Shown here: positions 53,047-62,500 of the stretch, in pieces
Layout of the letters: the number at the start of each line of letters is the position of its first letter
How positions within the stretch are numbered: the first letter of the stretch is position 1
NCBI GenBank assembly: GCA_046331465.1
Contig: JAXLQV010000001.1
Span: 992,001-1,056,000, forward strand
Reading direction: 5' to 3'
DNA length: 64,000 nucleotides
Source of the DNA: UBA5066 sp046331465
GTDB taxonomy: Bacteria > Acidobacteriota > Thermoanaerobaculia > UBA5066
Notes under the pieces: generated by a model
Database searches by the model: none
The model's input: the letters and a program-made list of their open reading frames with translations, nothing else
What the model was told of the DNA's origin: nothing
Translations under genes and position numbers: made by a program

Positions 53047-53658
53047 GTGAGAGCTGCCATCGCCCTTTCCGCCCTGCTCGCCCTCGCCGCACCGGCCGCC
53101 CTCTCCCAGGAGCCGCCGACCCTCTTCGAGCGCTGGCAGGCGCGCCGCGAGAAGAACCCCGCCCTGCAGCAGAAGCTCCAGACGGGCGTCGAGGTCATGA
53201 AGAAGGTCGCCTGGATGGAGGGGCGCTGGGACGTCACGGAGAAGGTCTACAAGACCGGGACGATGCCGGAGCAGATCGCGACCGGGACCCGCGAGTCGCG
53301 TCTCGACCTCGACGGCCGGACGCTCGTCTCGCGGCAGACGATCGGGAACCTGAAGACGATCGACGCCCTGATCTACGACCCGTACCAGGAGTACTGGTTC
53401 CGGCAGATCCTGACGAACGGCGGCCGCGGGGCGATCCAGCCCCTCGTCGCAACGAGCGGCTGGGACGGCGGCGCGCTCGTCCTCACCGGCTCCCTCTGGG
53501 CCTTCGGCGAGCGGGCCGACGTGAGGGTGCGGATCCAGAAGTCGTCGGACGACGCCTACAGCGAGGTCTTCGAGGAGAAGCTCGCCGGCGCGATCCGCCC
53601 GATCCTGGAGTACCGGTACACGCGGGCCGCCGCGGCGAAGCCGGCGCCGAAGAAGTAG
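53047..53658 (+). CDS. exported DUF1579-like protein
   Basis: 203 aa, GTG start after GGGAGGAG. A signal peptide (IALSALLALAAPAALSQ) precedes a domain that starts VAWMEGRWDVTEKVY and continues ESRLDLDGRTLVSRQTIG, a lipocalin-like pattern known from DUF1579. The product ends in KPAPKK. Function unknown. Its stop shares one base with the GTG start of the MscS-like gene (TAGTG), so the two are co-translated. A TAGACT hexamer at 53002-53007 may be a -10. Confidence 0.75.
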   Translation: MRAAIALSALLALAAPAALSQEPPTLFERWQARREKNPALQQKLQTGVEVMKKVAWMEGRWDVTEKVYKTGTMPEQIATGTRESRLDLDGRTLVSRQTIGNLKTIDALIYDPYQEYWFRQILTNGGRGAIQPLVATSGWDGGALVLTGSLWAFGERADVRVRIQKSSDDAYSEVFEEKLAGAIRPILEYRYTRAAAAKPAPKK

Positions 53659-55262
53659 TGCGCGCGACGGGAGGGGCCGCCGCGGCGGCCGTCCTCGCCC
53701 TCGTCCTCGCTCTCCCCGCCGCGGGCGAGGTCCCGGCGGCGGCCCGGCCGGAGCCCGCCGAGGTGACCGTCGGCGCGCGCGTCGTCGCGACGTTCCGCGC
53801 CGAGCTCTTCGCCCGGCCCCCGGTCACGCGGGCCCGCGAGGCGCAGCGGACGCTCGACGAGATCGTCCGCGAGGGAGGCCTCGGAGAGGTGCACCAGAGG
53901 ATCGAGGGCGACGTGCGCCTCTTCCTCGTCGGCTCCCGGATGGTCTTCGCCCTCGTCCCCGCGGACCTCGACCCCGAGGCCGGCGAGACGATCGACGCCG
54001 TCGCGGAGTCGGTCTCGAAGAGCCTCGCGCAGGGGCTCTCCGAGGTGCGGGAGAGGCACGACGGGAGGAGGCTCGCCGCGGAGGTCGCGTCGAGCCTCGT
54101 GGCGACGGCGCTCTTCCTCCTGTTCGTCGGCCTCCTCCGCTTCGCGAGACGGCTCCTCGAGGGGCGTCTCGTCGCCCTGACGGAGCGGCTGGCGGGGCGC
54201 CTCGCGGTCGGCGGGAAGGGCTTCGTGCCCCTCCTCTGGCTGACGCAGGCGGCGACCTGGACCGTGCGCGTCGCCGTCGCCGTCGCGGGCTTCTTCGCGG
54301 TGTACCTCTGGCTCGCCTGGGTCCTGCGGTGCTTCCCCTGGACCCGCCCCTGGGGCGAGGAGCTCGGGCGCTTCCTCGCCTCGACGGCGCGGGCCATCGG
54401 GAAAGGCGCCCTCCGCCAGCTCCCGGACCTCTTCCTCGTCGTCGTCATCGCTCTCCTGACGCAGCTCCTCGTGAAGCTCTCGGGAGCCTTCTTCGACGCG
54501 ATCGAGGAGGGCCGGATCAAGGTCTCCCCGGCCCTGGCCGAGACGACGAAGCCGACGCGCCGCATCGTCACGGCGATCCTCTGGATCTTCGCCCTCATCA
54601 TGGCCTACCCCTACCTCCCGGGGAGCGGGACGGAGGCGTTCAAGGGGGTCAGCGTCGTCCTGGGCGTGATGGTCTCGCTCGGCTCAACGACGATCGTGGG
54701 CCAGGTCTTCAGCGGCTTCATGCTCCTCTACGCCCGCGTCTTCAAGGTGGGGGACTTCGTCCGGATCGGCGACGTCGAAGGGATCGTCGAGGTCCAGGGA
54801 CTCTTCACGACGAAGATCACGACCCCCTGGAACGACGAGATGTCGATCCCGAACGCCGTCGTGGCCGGCGCCGTCCTCCGGAACCACTCGCGCTCGAAGA
54901 GCCCGGGGGGGCCGCTCCTCTCGACCCGGGTGACGATCGGCTACGACGCCCCCTGGCGGCAGGTGGAGGGGCTCCTCCTCCTCGCGTCGGAGCGGACCGG
55001 GGGGCTGAAGCAGGATCCGGCCCCATTCGTCCGCCACTGGTCCCTCTCCGACTTCTACGTCGAGTACGAGCTGAATGCGGCCATCGAGAGGCCCGGGGAC
55101 CGGATCGCCGTCCTCTCCGCCCTCCACGCGAACGTCCAGGACGCGTTCAACGAGCACGGCGTCCAGATCATGTCTCCCCACTACCTCGGCGACCCCGCCT
55201 CGCCGAAGGTCGTCCCGCCGGGCCGCTGGTCGCCGCCCCCCGCGCGACGGCCCGGGGCCTGA
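53658..55262 (+). CDS. MscS-family mechanosensitive channel, copy 2
   Basis: 534 aa with a signal-like start (AAAAAVLALVLALPAAGEVP), a periplasmic domain, transmembrane helices and an MscS core (GVSVVLGVMVSLGSTTIVGQVFSGFMLLYAR and VGDFVRIGDVEGIVEVQGLFTTKITT). It is a close paralogue of the gene at 43305 over the full length, including RIVTAILWIFALIMAYPYLPGSG. The GTG at 53658 overlaps the upstream stop, as at the other copy's junction. DUF4136 copy 2 follows. Confidence 0.85.
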   Translation: MRATGGAAAAAVLALVLALPAAGEVPAAARPEPAEVTVGARVVATFRAELFARPPVTRAREAQRTLDEIVREGGLGEVHQRIEGDVRLFLVGSRMVFALVPADLDPEAGETIDAVAESVSKSLAQGLSEVRERHDGRRLAAEVASSLVATALFLLFVGLLRFARRLLEGRLVALTERLAGRLAVGGKGFVPLLWLTQAATWTVRVAVAVAGFFAVYLWLAWVLRCFPWTRPWGEELGRFLASTARAIGKGALRQLPDLFLVVVIALLTQLLVKLSGAFFDAIEEGRIKVSPALAETTKPTRRIVTAILWIFALIMAYPYLPGSGTEAFKGVSVVLGVMVSLGSTTIVGQVFSGFMLLYARVFKVGDFVRIGDVEGIVEVQGLFTTKITTPWNDEMSIPNAVVAGAVLRNHSRSKSPGGPLLSTRVTIGYDAPWRQVEGLLLLASERTGGLKQDPAPFVRHWSLSDFYVEYELNAAIERPGDRIAVLSALHANVQDAFNEHGVQIMSPHYLGDPASPKVVPPGRWSPPPARRPGA

Positions 55263-55332
55263 ATCCGACCCGCGCCGTGTCGGATTTCGGCATGCAGATC
55301 CGGCTCGCGTGGCGCTGAAATCCGCTGCGCTG

Positions 55333-55343
55333 CGAGGTATCCT
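55333..55343 (+). promoter_or_regulatory. possible -10 for DUF4136 copy 2
   Basis: TATCCT at 55338-55343, with CTGAAA at 55315-55320 as a weak -35 (17-nt spacing). It would start transcription about 30 nt upstream of the ATG at 55382. Evidence is only modest. Confidence 0.35.
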
Positions 55344-55381
55344 TTCCGTTGCGAATCTCAATTCTCCCAAGGAGGAGCCAA

Positions 55382-55915
55382 ATGAAGCTGACCCGACTTG
55401 CAACCCTGGCCTTCGTGGCCGCCGCGTTCGGCTGCTCGACGCTGGAGATCAACACCGACTACGCCCCCGGGACCGACTTCTCGAAGTACAAGACGTTCAC
55501 GCTCAAGGAAGGGAAGCCCCCGGCGAACCAGATCGCCGCCGAGAGGGTGAAGGCCGCCCTGACCTCCACGCTCGAGGGGAAGGGCTTCAAGGCGGCTCCG
55601 GACGGCGGTGACCTGACCGTCTTCCTCCACTTCCAGGCGGGCAAGGACACGCAGATCAACACCACCGGCTACGGCTACGGCGGCTGGGGCGGCTGGCGCT
55701 GGGGCGGCGGCACGCAGACGACGACCGTCCAGCAGATCCCGACCGGGACGCTCGTCGTCGACATCGTCGACGGGGTTTCCCACAACGCCGTCTGGCGCGG
55801 CGTCGCCAAGGACCAGATCTCGACCTCCGCGACTCCCGACGAGCGGGAGCAGAAGGTCAAGGAAGTCCTCGCGAAGCTCTTCGAGAACTTCCCGCCCGGA
55901 GCCGCGAAGAAGTAG
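55382..55915 (+). CDS. DUF4136 lipoprotein, copy 2
   Basis: 177 aa lipoprotein. A lipobox with Cys18 (AAFGC) is followed by STLEINTDYAPGTDFSKYKTF, the same DUF4136 opening as copy 1 at 48157. A Gly/Trp-rich loop (TTGYGYGGWGGWRWGGG) and IPTGTLVVDIVDGVSHNAVWRG follow. Its function is unknown. AAGGAGGAG precedes the ATG at 55382. It follows MscS copy 2 and ends at a bidirectional terminator. Confidence 0.87.
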   Translation: MKLTRLATLAFVAAAFGCSTLEINTDYAPGTDFSKYKTFTLKEGKPPANQIAAERVKAALTSTLEGKGFKAAPDGGDLTVFLHFQAGKDTQINTTGYGYGGWGGWRWGGGTQTTTVQQIPTGTLVVDIVDGVSHNAVWRGVAKDQISTSATPDEREQKVKEVLAKLFENFPPGAAKK

Positions 55916-55936
55916 CGGTTTCGAAGTCCATTTGCG

Positions 55937-55973
55937 CGGGCCCGCTCTCCGGAGCCGGAGGGCGGGCCCGTTT
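55937..55973. terminator. terminator between convergent genes
   Basis: A two-part inverted repeat (55937-55945 with 55962-55970, and 55947-55952 with 55955-55960), followed by TTT on the plus strand. It separates DUF4136 copy 2 (ends 55915) and the leftward patatin gene (ends 55994). Confidence 0.65.
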
Positions 55974-55993
55974 CGTCTCCGTCGCCGACGCGC

Positions 55994-58222
55994 CTACAGG
56001 GGGAGCCCCAGCGACAGGAAGAACGTCTCGTTCCCCTGCTCCGCGAGGCCGAAGCCGAGGTAGAGGGGGCCGAGGATCGTGTCGGCCGCTCCGTAGAGGC
56101 TTCCCGCCCAGATCAGGTTCGAGGGCTTGATGTCGCTCGTCCGGTTCCAGACGTTCCCGGTCTCGAGGGTGGCGCCGACGAAGATGCCGGAACCGAGGAG
56201 GCTCGGGAGCTTCGAGACGCGGTAGCGGGTCCCGACGCGCAGCAGGCCCGCGTACTCGCCGAAGAGCTGCCCGGTCCGGAGGCCCGAAAGCCTCATGAAG
56301 CCGCCCAGCCAGTTGAGGTCGAAGAACGGGAGCTCGGTGCCGCCGAACGGGCCGGACGCCTCGAAGCCCCCGTGGATCGTCCAGTCGCCGAAGGAGAGGG
56401 CGCCGAGGGCGTCGGCCGAGAACTTGTCGTAGCGGGTGTCGGCCCCGAGGAAGTCGCCGTACACGCCGACAACGGCCTCGGCCATCCACCCCGAGCGTGG
56501 GATTCGGACGTTGTCGAGCTGGTCGAATCGGGCCCGAAGCTCCCCGCCCGCCCGCTCGGCCGTCGCGTCGATCCAGGAAGGGGACCCGATCTCCTGCGAG
56601 AAGGTGTTCCGGTCCCGGACGAGGCCGAGCCGGAGCTCTCCGAGCGATCCGAAGGAGAGGCCGGTGTCGAAGCGCGCCTGGATCCGGGTGTCGAAATAGC
56701 GGGCGACCACGGAGTCGCCGAGGAAGATGTTCCTCGGGTAGCGGTCCCACCCGACGAACGGCGAGACGAAGAGCCGCTGGCTCGCGTCGAGCGGCTGGTA
56801 GAGCTCGGTCGAGAGCGCCGTGCGGCGCCCGACCTCGACCCGGGTCTTCCAGTCGGCCCTGAGTCGGTTCAGGCGCGTCCGGTCGATTCCGACCCTCAGC
56901 CCGAACATGCTCTCGCTCGAGAACTCGGTCCCGAAGACGAGGCCCGCCCGGAGCCGCGTCGGAGCCTCCGCCGCGATCCTCGGCTCGATCGTCAGGACGC
57001 GCCGATCCCTGGGGCCCTCGATCAGGAAGTCGACGGTCTCGTAGTCGCCGAAGGCGTAGACCCCCTCGAGGCTCTCGTAGAGCGTGTTCCAGTCGAGGCG
57101 GCCCGGCGTGACGCGGACCCGGTGGGAGACGATGTCGGGGTCGACCCGGCCGGCCGTGTCGACGCGGAGCTCGGCGATCTCCGGCGTCTCGTCGGTGAAG
57201 AGGGGCGGGTGGGCCGCCTTCCAGGCCGCGTACTCCTCGGGCGAGACCGAGAACTCCCGGAGCCTCTCCGCTGCGGCGCGGCCCGCGGCCTCTCCCCGGT
57301 CGATCGCCTCCCCGAACCGGGGGAACCCGAGGGTCGCGATCCCCTCGAGGTCGGGGGCGATGAGGAGGTCCCGCCCGCGGAGGGTCGCGATCTGGTTCTC
57401 GACGTTGAGCCGGGTCAGGAAGCCGGTCGTCTGGCCGAGGATCCCGAGGAATCCCTTGAGGTCGTCCCGCTTCGCCAGCGGGGTCGAGATGTCGACGGCG
57501 ATGACGACCTCGGCCCCCATCTTCCGGACCACGTCCACGGGCAGGTTCCTCGCCACGCCGCCGTCGACGAGGAGCCGGCCCTCCCACTCGACCGCCGAGA
57601 AGAAGCCCGGGATCGCCATGCTCGCGCGGAGCGCCCGGGCGAGGTCCCCGGAGCCGAGGACGACGACCTCGCCCGTCTCGATGTCCGCCGCGACGGCGCG
57701 GTAGGGAATCGGGAGGCGGTCGAAGTCCTGCACGGACGAGGCGGGCCAGGTGAGCCGGCGCAGGTGGTAGCCGAGCTTCTGGCCCGCGACGAGGCCGGTG
57801 GGGATGACGACCTTTCCCTTCGAGAGCCCGAGCTCGGCGTTGATCAGGTAGAGAGGGTCGTCCTCCTTCCGGCGGTAGTCCCGGTCCTTCCGTCCCGGGT
57901 CGTCGGAGAGGGCGTCCTCCCAGTCGATCGTCCGGAGCTCCTGGGCCATCCGCTCGGGAGGCATGCCGATCGCGTAGAGGCCGCCGACGATCGACCCGAT
58001 GCTCGTCCCGGCAACGTAGTCGACCGGGACCCGCATCTCCTCGAGCACCTTCAGGACGCCGACCAGGGCGCCGCCCCGGGCGCCTCCGCCGGCGAGGGCG
58101 AGGCCGATCCGCGGGCGGCGCGCGGGTTCGGCCCGCTCCGGCACCTGCGGCGTCGCGAGGCCGGGAAGTCCGGACAGGGAAAGGACGGCGAGAGCCAGGC
58201 TCAGGCAGCGTCGTCGGATCAC
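55994..58222 (-). CDS. patatin-like phospholipase with surface-antigen barrel (PlpD-like)
   Basis: 742 aa, GTG start after GGGAGG. A signal peptide precedes the patatin domain: GGGARGG oxyanion hole (about 45-51), catalytic Ser74 in GTSIG and Asp220 in DGG form the Ser/Asp dyad. A POTRA-like segment follows (about 335-395) and a C-terminal 16-strand-type barrel (to 742) of the BamA/TpsB surface-antigen type. The layout matches PlpD, which in characterised members is type Vd and exports its lipase part to the surface. Substrates are phospholipids. An operon partner is not apparent. Confidence 0.9.
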   Translation of the reverse strand: MIRRRCLSLALAVLSLSGLPGLATPQVPERAEPARRPRIGLALAGGGARGGALVGVLKVLEEMRVPVDYVAGTSIGSIVGGLYAIGMPPERMAQELRTIDWEDALSDDPGRKDRDYRRKEDDPLYLINAELGLSKGKVVIPTGLVAGQKLGYHLRRLTWPASSVQDFDRLPIPYRAVAADIETGEVVVLGSGDLARALRASMAIPGFFSAVEWEGRLLVDGGVARNLPVDVVRKMGAEVVIAVDISTPLAKRDDLKGFLGILGQTTGFLTRLNVENQIATLRGRDLLIAPDLEGIATLGFPRFGEAIDRGEAAGRAAAERLREFSVSPEEYAAWKAAHPPLFTDETPEIAELRVDTAGRVDPDIVSHRVRVTPGRLDWNTLYESLEGVYAFGDYETVDFLIEGPRDRRVLTIEPRIAAEAPTRLRAGLVFGTEFSSESMFGLRVGIDRTRLNRLRADWKTRVEVGRRTALSTELYQPLDASQRLFVSPFVGWDRYPRNIFLGDSVVARYFDTRIQARFDTGLSFGSLGELRLGLVRDRNTFSQEIGSPSWIDATAERAGGELRARFDQLDNVRIPRSGWMAEAVVGVYGDFLGADTRYDKFSADALGALSFGDWTIHGGFEASGPFGGTELPFFDLNWLGGFMRLSGLRTGQLFGEYAGLLRVGTRYRVSKLPSLLGSGIFVGATLETGNVWNRTSDIKPSNLIWAGSLYGAADTILGPLYLGFGLAEQGNETFFLSLGLPL

Positions 58223-58379
58223 GGGTGCCTCCCGGGCCGACAGAATAGCGGATCGGCGGCCCGCCGAGGGGCGGCGGGGCGGCCCGGGAAGGGCGGGAAC
58301 GGGCCTCCGGACTGTTCCCCGGAGAGCCGGGGAGATACGATGCGCGGGTCATCGCGAGACCAAGCGAGGAGACCTGCAC

Positions 58380-59450
58380 ATGAGCACGATCGACACAATC
58401 ACCGCGGCCCTCGGCAACGAGGCGAAGTCGCTCCTCGAGCACACCTGCACGGGCATCCCGAAGGCGATGCTCCACCTCCCGGGCCCCGACGTCGTCGACC
58501 GGATCTGGGCGCAGTCCGACCGCTCGATCCCCGTCCTCCGGAGCCTCCAGCAGCTCGTCGACCACGGCCGCCTCGCCGGCACCGGCTACCTCTCGATCCT
58601 CCCCGTCGACCAGGGGATCGAGCACTCCGCCGGCGCCAGCTTCGCGAAGAACCCCGTCTGCTTCGACCCCGAGGGGATCGTGAACCTCGCGGTCGAGGGG
58701 GGGTGCAACGCCGTCGCCTCGACGCTCGGCGTCCTCGGCTCCCTGGCGCGGAAGTACGCGCACAAGATCCCGTTCCTCCTCAAGATCAACCACAACGAGT
58801 TCCTGACCTACCCGAACAAGTTCGACCAGATCATGTTCGCGCAGATCAAGCAGGCCCGGGACATGGGGTGCGTCGCCGTCGGCGCGACGATCTACTTCGG
58901 GTCGGACGCCTCGGGCCGGCAGATCATCGAGGTCAGCCAGGCGTTCCACGCGGCGCACGAGATGGGGATGGCGACCGTCCTCTGGTGCTACCTCAGGAAC
59001 AACGCCTTCAAGAAGGACAAGGACTACCACGTCTCCGCCGACCTGACCGGCCAGGCGAACCACCTCGGCGTGACGATCGAGGCGGACATCATCAAGCAGA
59101 AGCTCCCCGAGAACAACGGCGGCTACAACGTCCTCGCCTCGAAGGAGAACCCCTACGGCAAGACGGACAAGCGGGTCTACGAGGTCCTCACGACGGACCA
59201 CCCGATCGACCTGACCCGCTACCAGGTCGCCAATTGCTACATGGGGCGCTCGGGCCTCATCAACTCGGGCGGCGCCTCGGGCGAGAACGACTTCGCCGAG
59301 GCGGTAAAGACGGCCGTCATCAACAAGCGCGCGGGCGGCATGGGCCTCATCTCGGGCCGCAAGGCCTTCCAGCGCCCGATGGCCGACGGGGCGAAGCTCC
59401 TCAACACCATCCAGGACGTCTACCTCTGCAAGGAGGTCACGGTCGCGTAG
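58380..59450 (+). CDS. fbaB: class I fructose-bisphosphate aldolase (FbaB/DhnA type)
   Basis: 356 aa. Cleaves fructose 1,6-bisphosphate to the two triose phosphates through a lysine Schiff base, in the cytoplasm. The sequence has the archaeal-type/DhnA pattern: LPVDQGIEHSAGASF near residue 78, FLLKINHNEFL (Schiff-base region), GATIYFGS, then QVANCYMGRSGLINSGGASG and GGMGLISGRKAFQRP near the phosphate site. AGGAG precedes the ATG. A hairpin (CCCCGG-AGAG-CCGGGG, 58317-58332) lies upstream and TACGAT at 58336-58341 could be the -10, so an operator is possible. This class I type differs from the metal-dependent class II common in many bacteria. Confidence 0.92.
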   Translation: MSTIDTITAALGNEAKSLLEHTCTGIPKAMLHLPGPDVVDRIWAQSDRSIPVLRSLQQLVDHGRLAGTGYLSILPVDQGIEHSAGASFAKNPVCFDPEGIVNLAVEGGCNAVASTLGVLGSLARKYAHKIPFLLKINHNEFLTYPNKFDQIMFAQIKQARDMGCVAVGATIYFGSDASGRQIIEVSQAFHAAHEMGMATVLWCYLRNNAFKKDKDYHVSADLTGQANHLGVTIEADIIKQKLPENNGGYNVLASKENPYGKTDKRVYEVLTTDHPIDLTRYQVANCYMGRSGLINSGGASGENDFAEAVKTAVINKRAGGMGLISGRKAFQRPMADGAKLLNTIQDVYLCKEVTVA

Positions 59451-59480
59451 CGCGGCGTCCGACCTGAACGAGGAGTCGAA

Positions 59481-59502
59481 GGCCCCCGGGCGACCGGGGG
59501 CC
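59481..59502. terminator. terminator after aldolase gene
   Basis: A 9-bp all-GC stem (59481-59489 with 59494-59502) with GCGA loop, followed by TTCG. It separates the aldolase gene from the convergent CHAT gene. No long T-run. Confidence 0.6.
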
Positions 59503-59534
59503 TTCGTGCGTGATGGGCCGAAGCAGGCTCCGGG

Positions 59535-62500
59535 TCAGCGCCAGTCGCCGGAGGCGAGGAAGCCGGCCCAGAAGAAGGGGTGGTCGCTCAGGCCTGCCGC
59601 GCGGCGCTCGCGGAGGACGGCGAGGCTCGCCTCGCGGACGGCCCGCGCGGTGTCAAGGCCGCGGGCGAGCCGCCCCTCGTAGAGCGCCTTCATCCACCGC
59701 CGGCTCGCCTCGTCCTCGACGGGCCAGAGGCTCGTGATGAGCGTCCTGGCCCCGGCCACCTGGAACGCGCGCCGAAGGCCGAAGAGACCCTCTCCGGCCC
59801 GCGCCTCGCCGAGACCGCTCTCGCACGCGGAGAGGACGGCCCACGAGACGCCCGTGAGGTCGAGTGCGGCGACCTCCTCGGCAGTCAGGATCCCGTCGTC
59901 GCCTCCCGCCGGGGCCTCGGCGCGACGGTTGGCGCCGGCGAACGCGAGGCCGGAGAGGAGAAGGGGGTTCTCGGCGTAGACCGCGGAGGCGAGGTCCCCT
60001 GCTGTCTTCTCGCCCGACGAACTCGCCCTCGCCATGCATTCGCCGAGGAAGAAGCCGTGGGTCGTCAGGTGGACGACGGAGCGGCCCGGTGCGTTCTCCT
60101 TCACGGCGCGTTCGCTCGCGGCCGCTCCGGAGAGGAGGAGCGGGGGGCCGGCCTTGGAGGCGCGCGGGCCCTTCCCGTTCCCGGAGGCCGACGCGTCGCG
60201 CCAGAGCCCGGCGATCTCCTCGACCTCGCCGAGCGACGCGGGGAGCGCCGGGAAGCGGAGTGAGGCGAAGCTGCGGCAGGACGGCGGCGGGCCGCGGTGC
60301 ACGAGAGCAGCGGGGGCTGTCGGCTCGGGGCCGCGGAGACGCGGCGCGGCCGACTGAGCGACCGCGAGGGGCAGGGAGTCGAAGTCCGGAGATCCCGCGA
60401 CGAGAAGGCCAGCTCCCTTCACGTCGTTCGACGGGACGAGGTCGCGCTCGGCGGAGAGGTAGTGGAAGACGGGGCCCTTCTCCAGAAGCCAGGCGTCGGC
60501 TTCGCAGGGGAGCGCCGCGAAGCTGACGAGCTGGAGCGAGCCGTCGGGGACGACGAAGGCCGTTTTCGTCCCGGCGAGGTGGCGCTCGAGCGGCCTCCAG
60601 GCGAGGTCTCCCAGCGTGACGGCGAGGCGCCGGTACGAGGTCACGGGCGTGCCGCCCGGGCCGCCGAGCGTCGCCGACGTCCGGACCATCGAGTCGCGCA
60701 TCGAGGCGACCGCCGCGTCGATCGCCTTGGCCGCTCCCAGCGGGACGACGTCGGGCGCGCGCGCCCCCTGCCGAAGGACGAAGGCGGCATACGCGTCGAC
60801 CGGCGGCGCGGACGCTGCCTCCGCTGCACCCGCCTTCGCCCGCGAGATCCGGGGGTATTTCACGAATGCGACGAGCGAGCTGCCCGGAGGGAGGGCTGCC
60901 CTCACCTCGGGGAGCCCCGCCGCGTCCCTCGACCGCTCGTTCCGGAATTCCCAGCTCCGGTCGGCGAGGGCTCGCTCGGCGGCGTCCTTGTCGGCCCGGG
61001 CCTTCTCGAGACGCGCGCGGTACCTCTGGGGCGACTTCTCGTCCTCGCCCAGCACGGTGAGACGGGCGAGACGGTCGCGCGCGGCGACCCAGGCATCGAA
61101 CAGGTGGGCTGTCTCGCCGCTCTCGTCTCCGCGGAGGGAGCGCCTCCGCTGCGACATCTCGTCGAGGACGAGGGCGCGGGAGCGGACGAGGGCGTCGAGG
61201 GCCCGGGCCGCGGCATCGGGCTGCCGGAGTGCGACGGCTGCGGCTACGGCGAGGCCCAGGCCCGAGGGCGTCTTCGCCACGAGCCCGAGAGCCTGCCGCT
61301 CCGGCACCCCGGCCAGCGTGGCGCGGAGCATCCGGGACGCGATGGCCTCGGCCTTCAGGGCGGCCTCGAGGGCGGCCGCGGCCTCGCCGCTGCGGAGGAG
61401 GCACGCCGCGTAGTTGCGGTAGCCCTTCGCGTTCCGTGGGTCCTCCGGCGCGCGGGCCTTCTCCTCGATCGCGATGGCACTGCGGAAGTGGCCGCGAGCG
61501 GCCTCGAGCCGACCCGTGACCGCCTCGAGGTCGGCGAGGGCGAAGAGGGTGTCGCCGACATCGGGGTGCTCCGGCCCGAGAGCCTTCTCGCGGATCGCGA
61601 GCGCGCGCTCGAAGGCGGTACTCGCGCCGGCGACATCGCCTTCCCGGCGGAGGAACTCGCCGAAGTCTGTCAGGGCAGAGGCGACTTGCGGATGAACGGG
61701 TCCGTTCAGGCCTTCTTGGGCGGCGAGCGCCACGGTGAAGAGCTTCCTGGCTTCCTCGGTCGCGCCCTTCTCCGAAAGGCACTGTGCGAGGGACCGCCGC
61801 GCGGCGTAGAGGATGGATGGCGGGGCTCCCGGCGCCCTCTCGAGCCCGTTCACTGCCTCGCGAAGGCGAGTTTCCGCGACGGCGACGTCGCCTTCGCGAA
61901 GGGCCGCCTCGCCGAGGTTTGACAGAACCCATAGGCAACGCGGGTGGGCAGGGCCATAGACTCGAACGAGCGCGTCGTACGCCTCCTCGTTGAGTCGCCG
62001 TGCACGGATAGGATCGATCTCGGAGAGGCTCACGGCGAAGTTCGCCCGGACGCCGGCGGGAAACGGATGTCCGGGCCCGAGGCTACGGTCTGCGAGATTG
62101 AGCAGGTCCTCCCAGAGCGGTTCGGCGGGAAAGCCGAGAAGGCCCGTGGCGATCGCGAGATTCCCGAGTGTTTGCAGGGTGGCGGGGTGTTCACGTCCAA
62201 TGGACTTCTCGCGAATTGCGAGGGCTCGCTCGAGCTCGTCTCGCGCCGTCTCGTAGTCGCCTGTCTCGACGTGGAGGTAGCCGAGGTTCGCGAACCCGAC
62301 CGCGACGTCGGGGTGTTCCGGACCGAGGGAGCTCTGCTTGATCCGGAGCACTCTCGCGTAGGCCTCCTCAGCTTCGGCGAACTGGCCCCGGTCGGCCCAG
62401 ATGTTGGCGAGGTCGTTGAGGGCCTCGGCGACGCGGGGGCTCTCCGGCCCCTCCGCGTCCTCGAAGAGCCGGAGCGACTCGGTGAAATGGCCTTCCGAGG

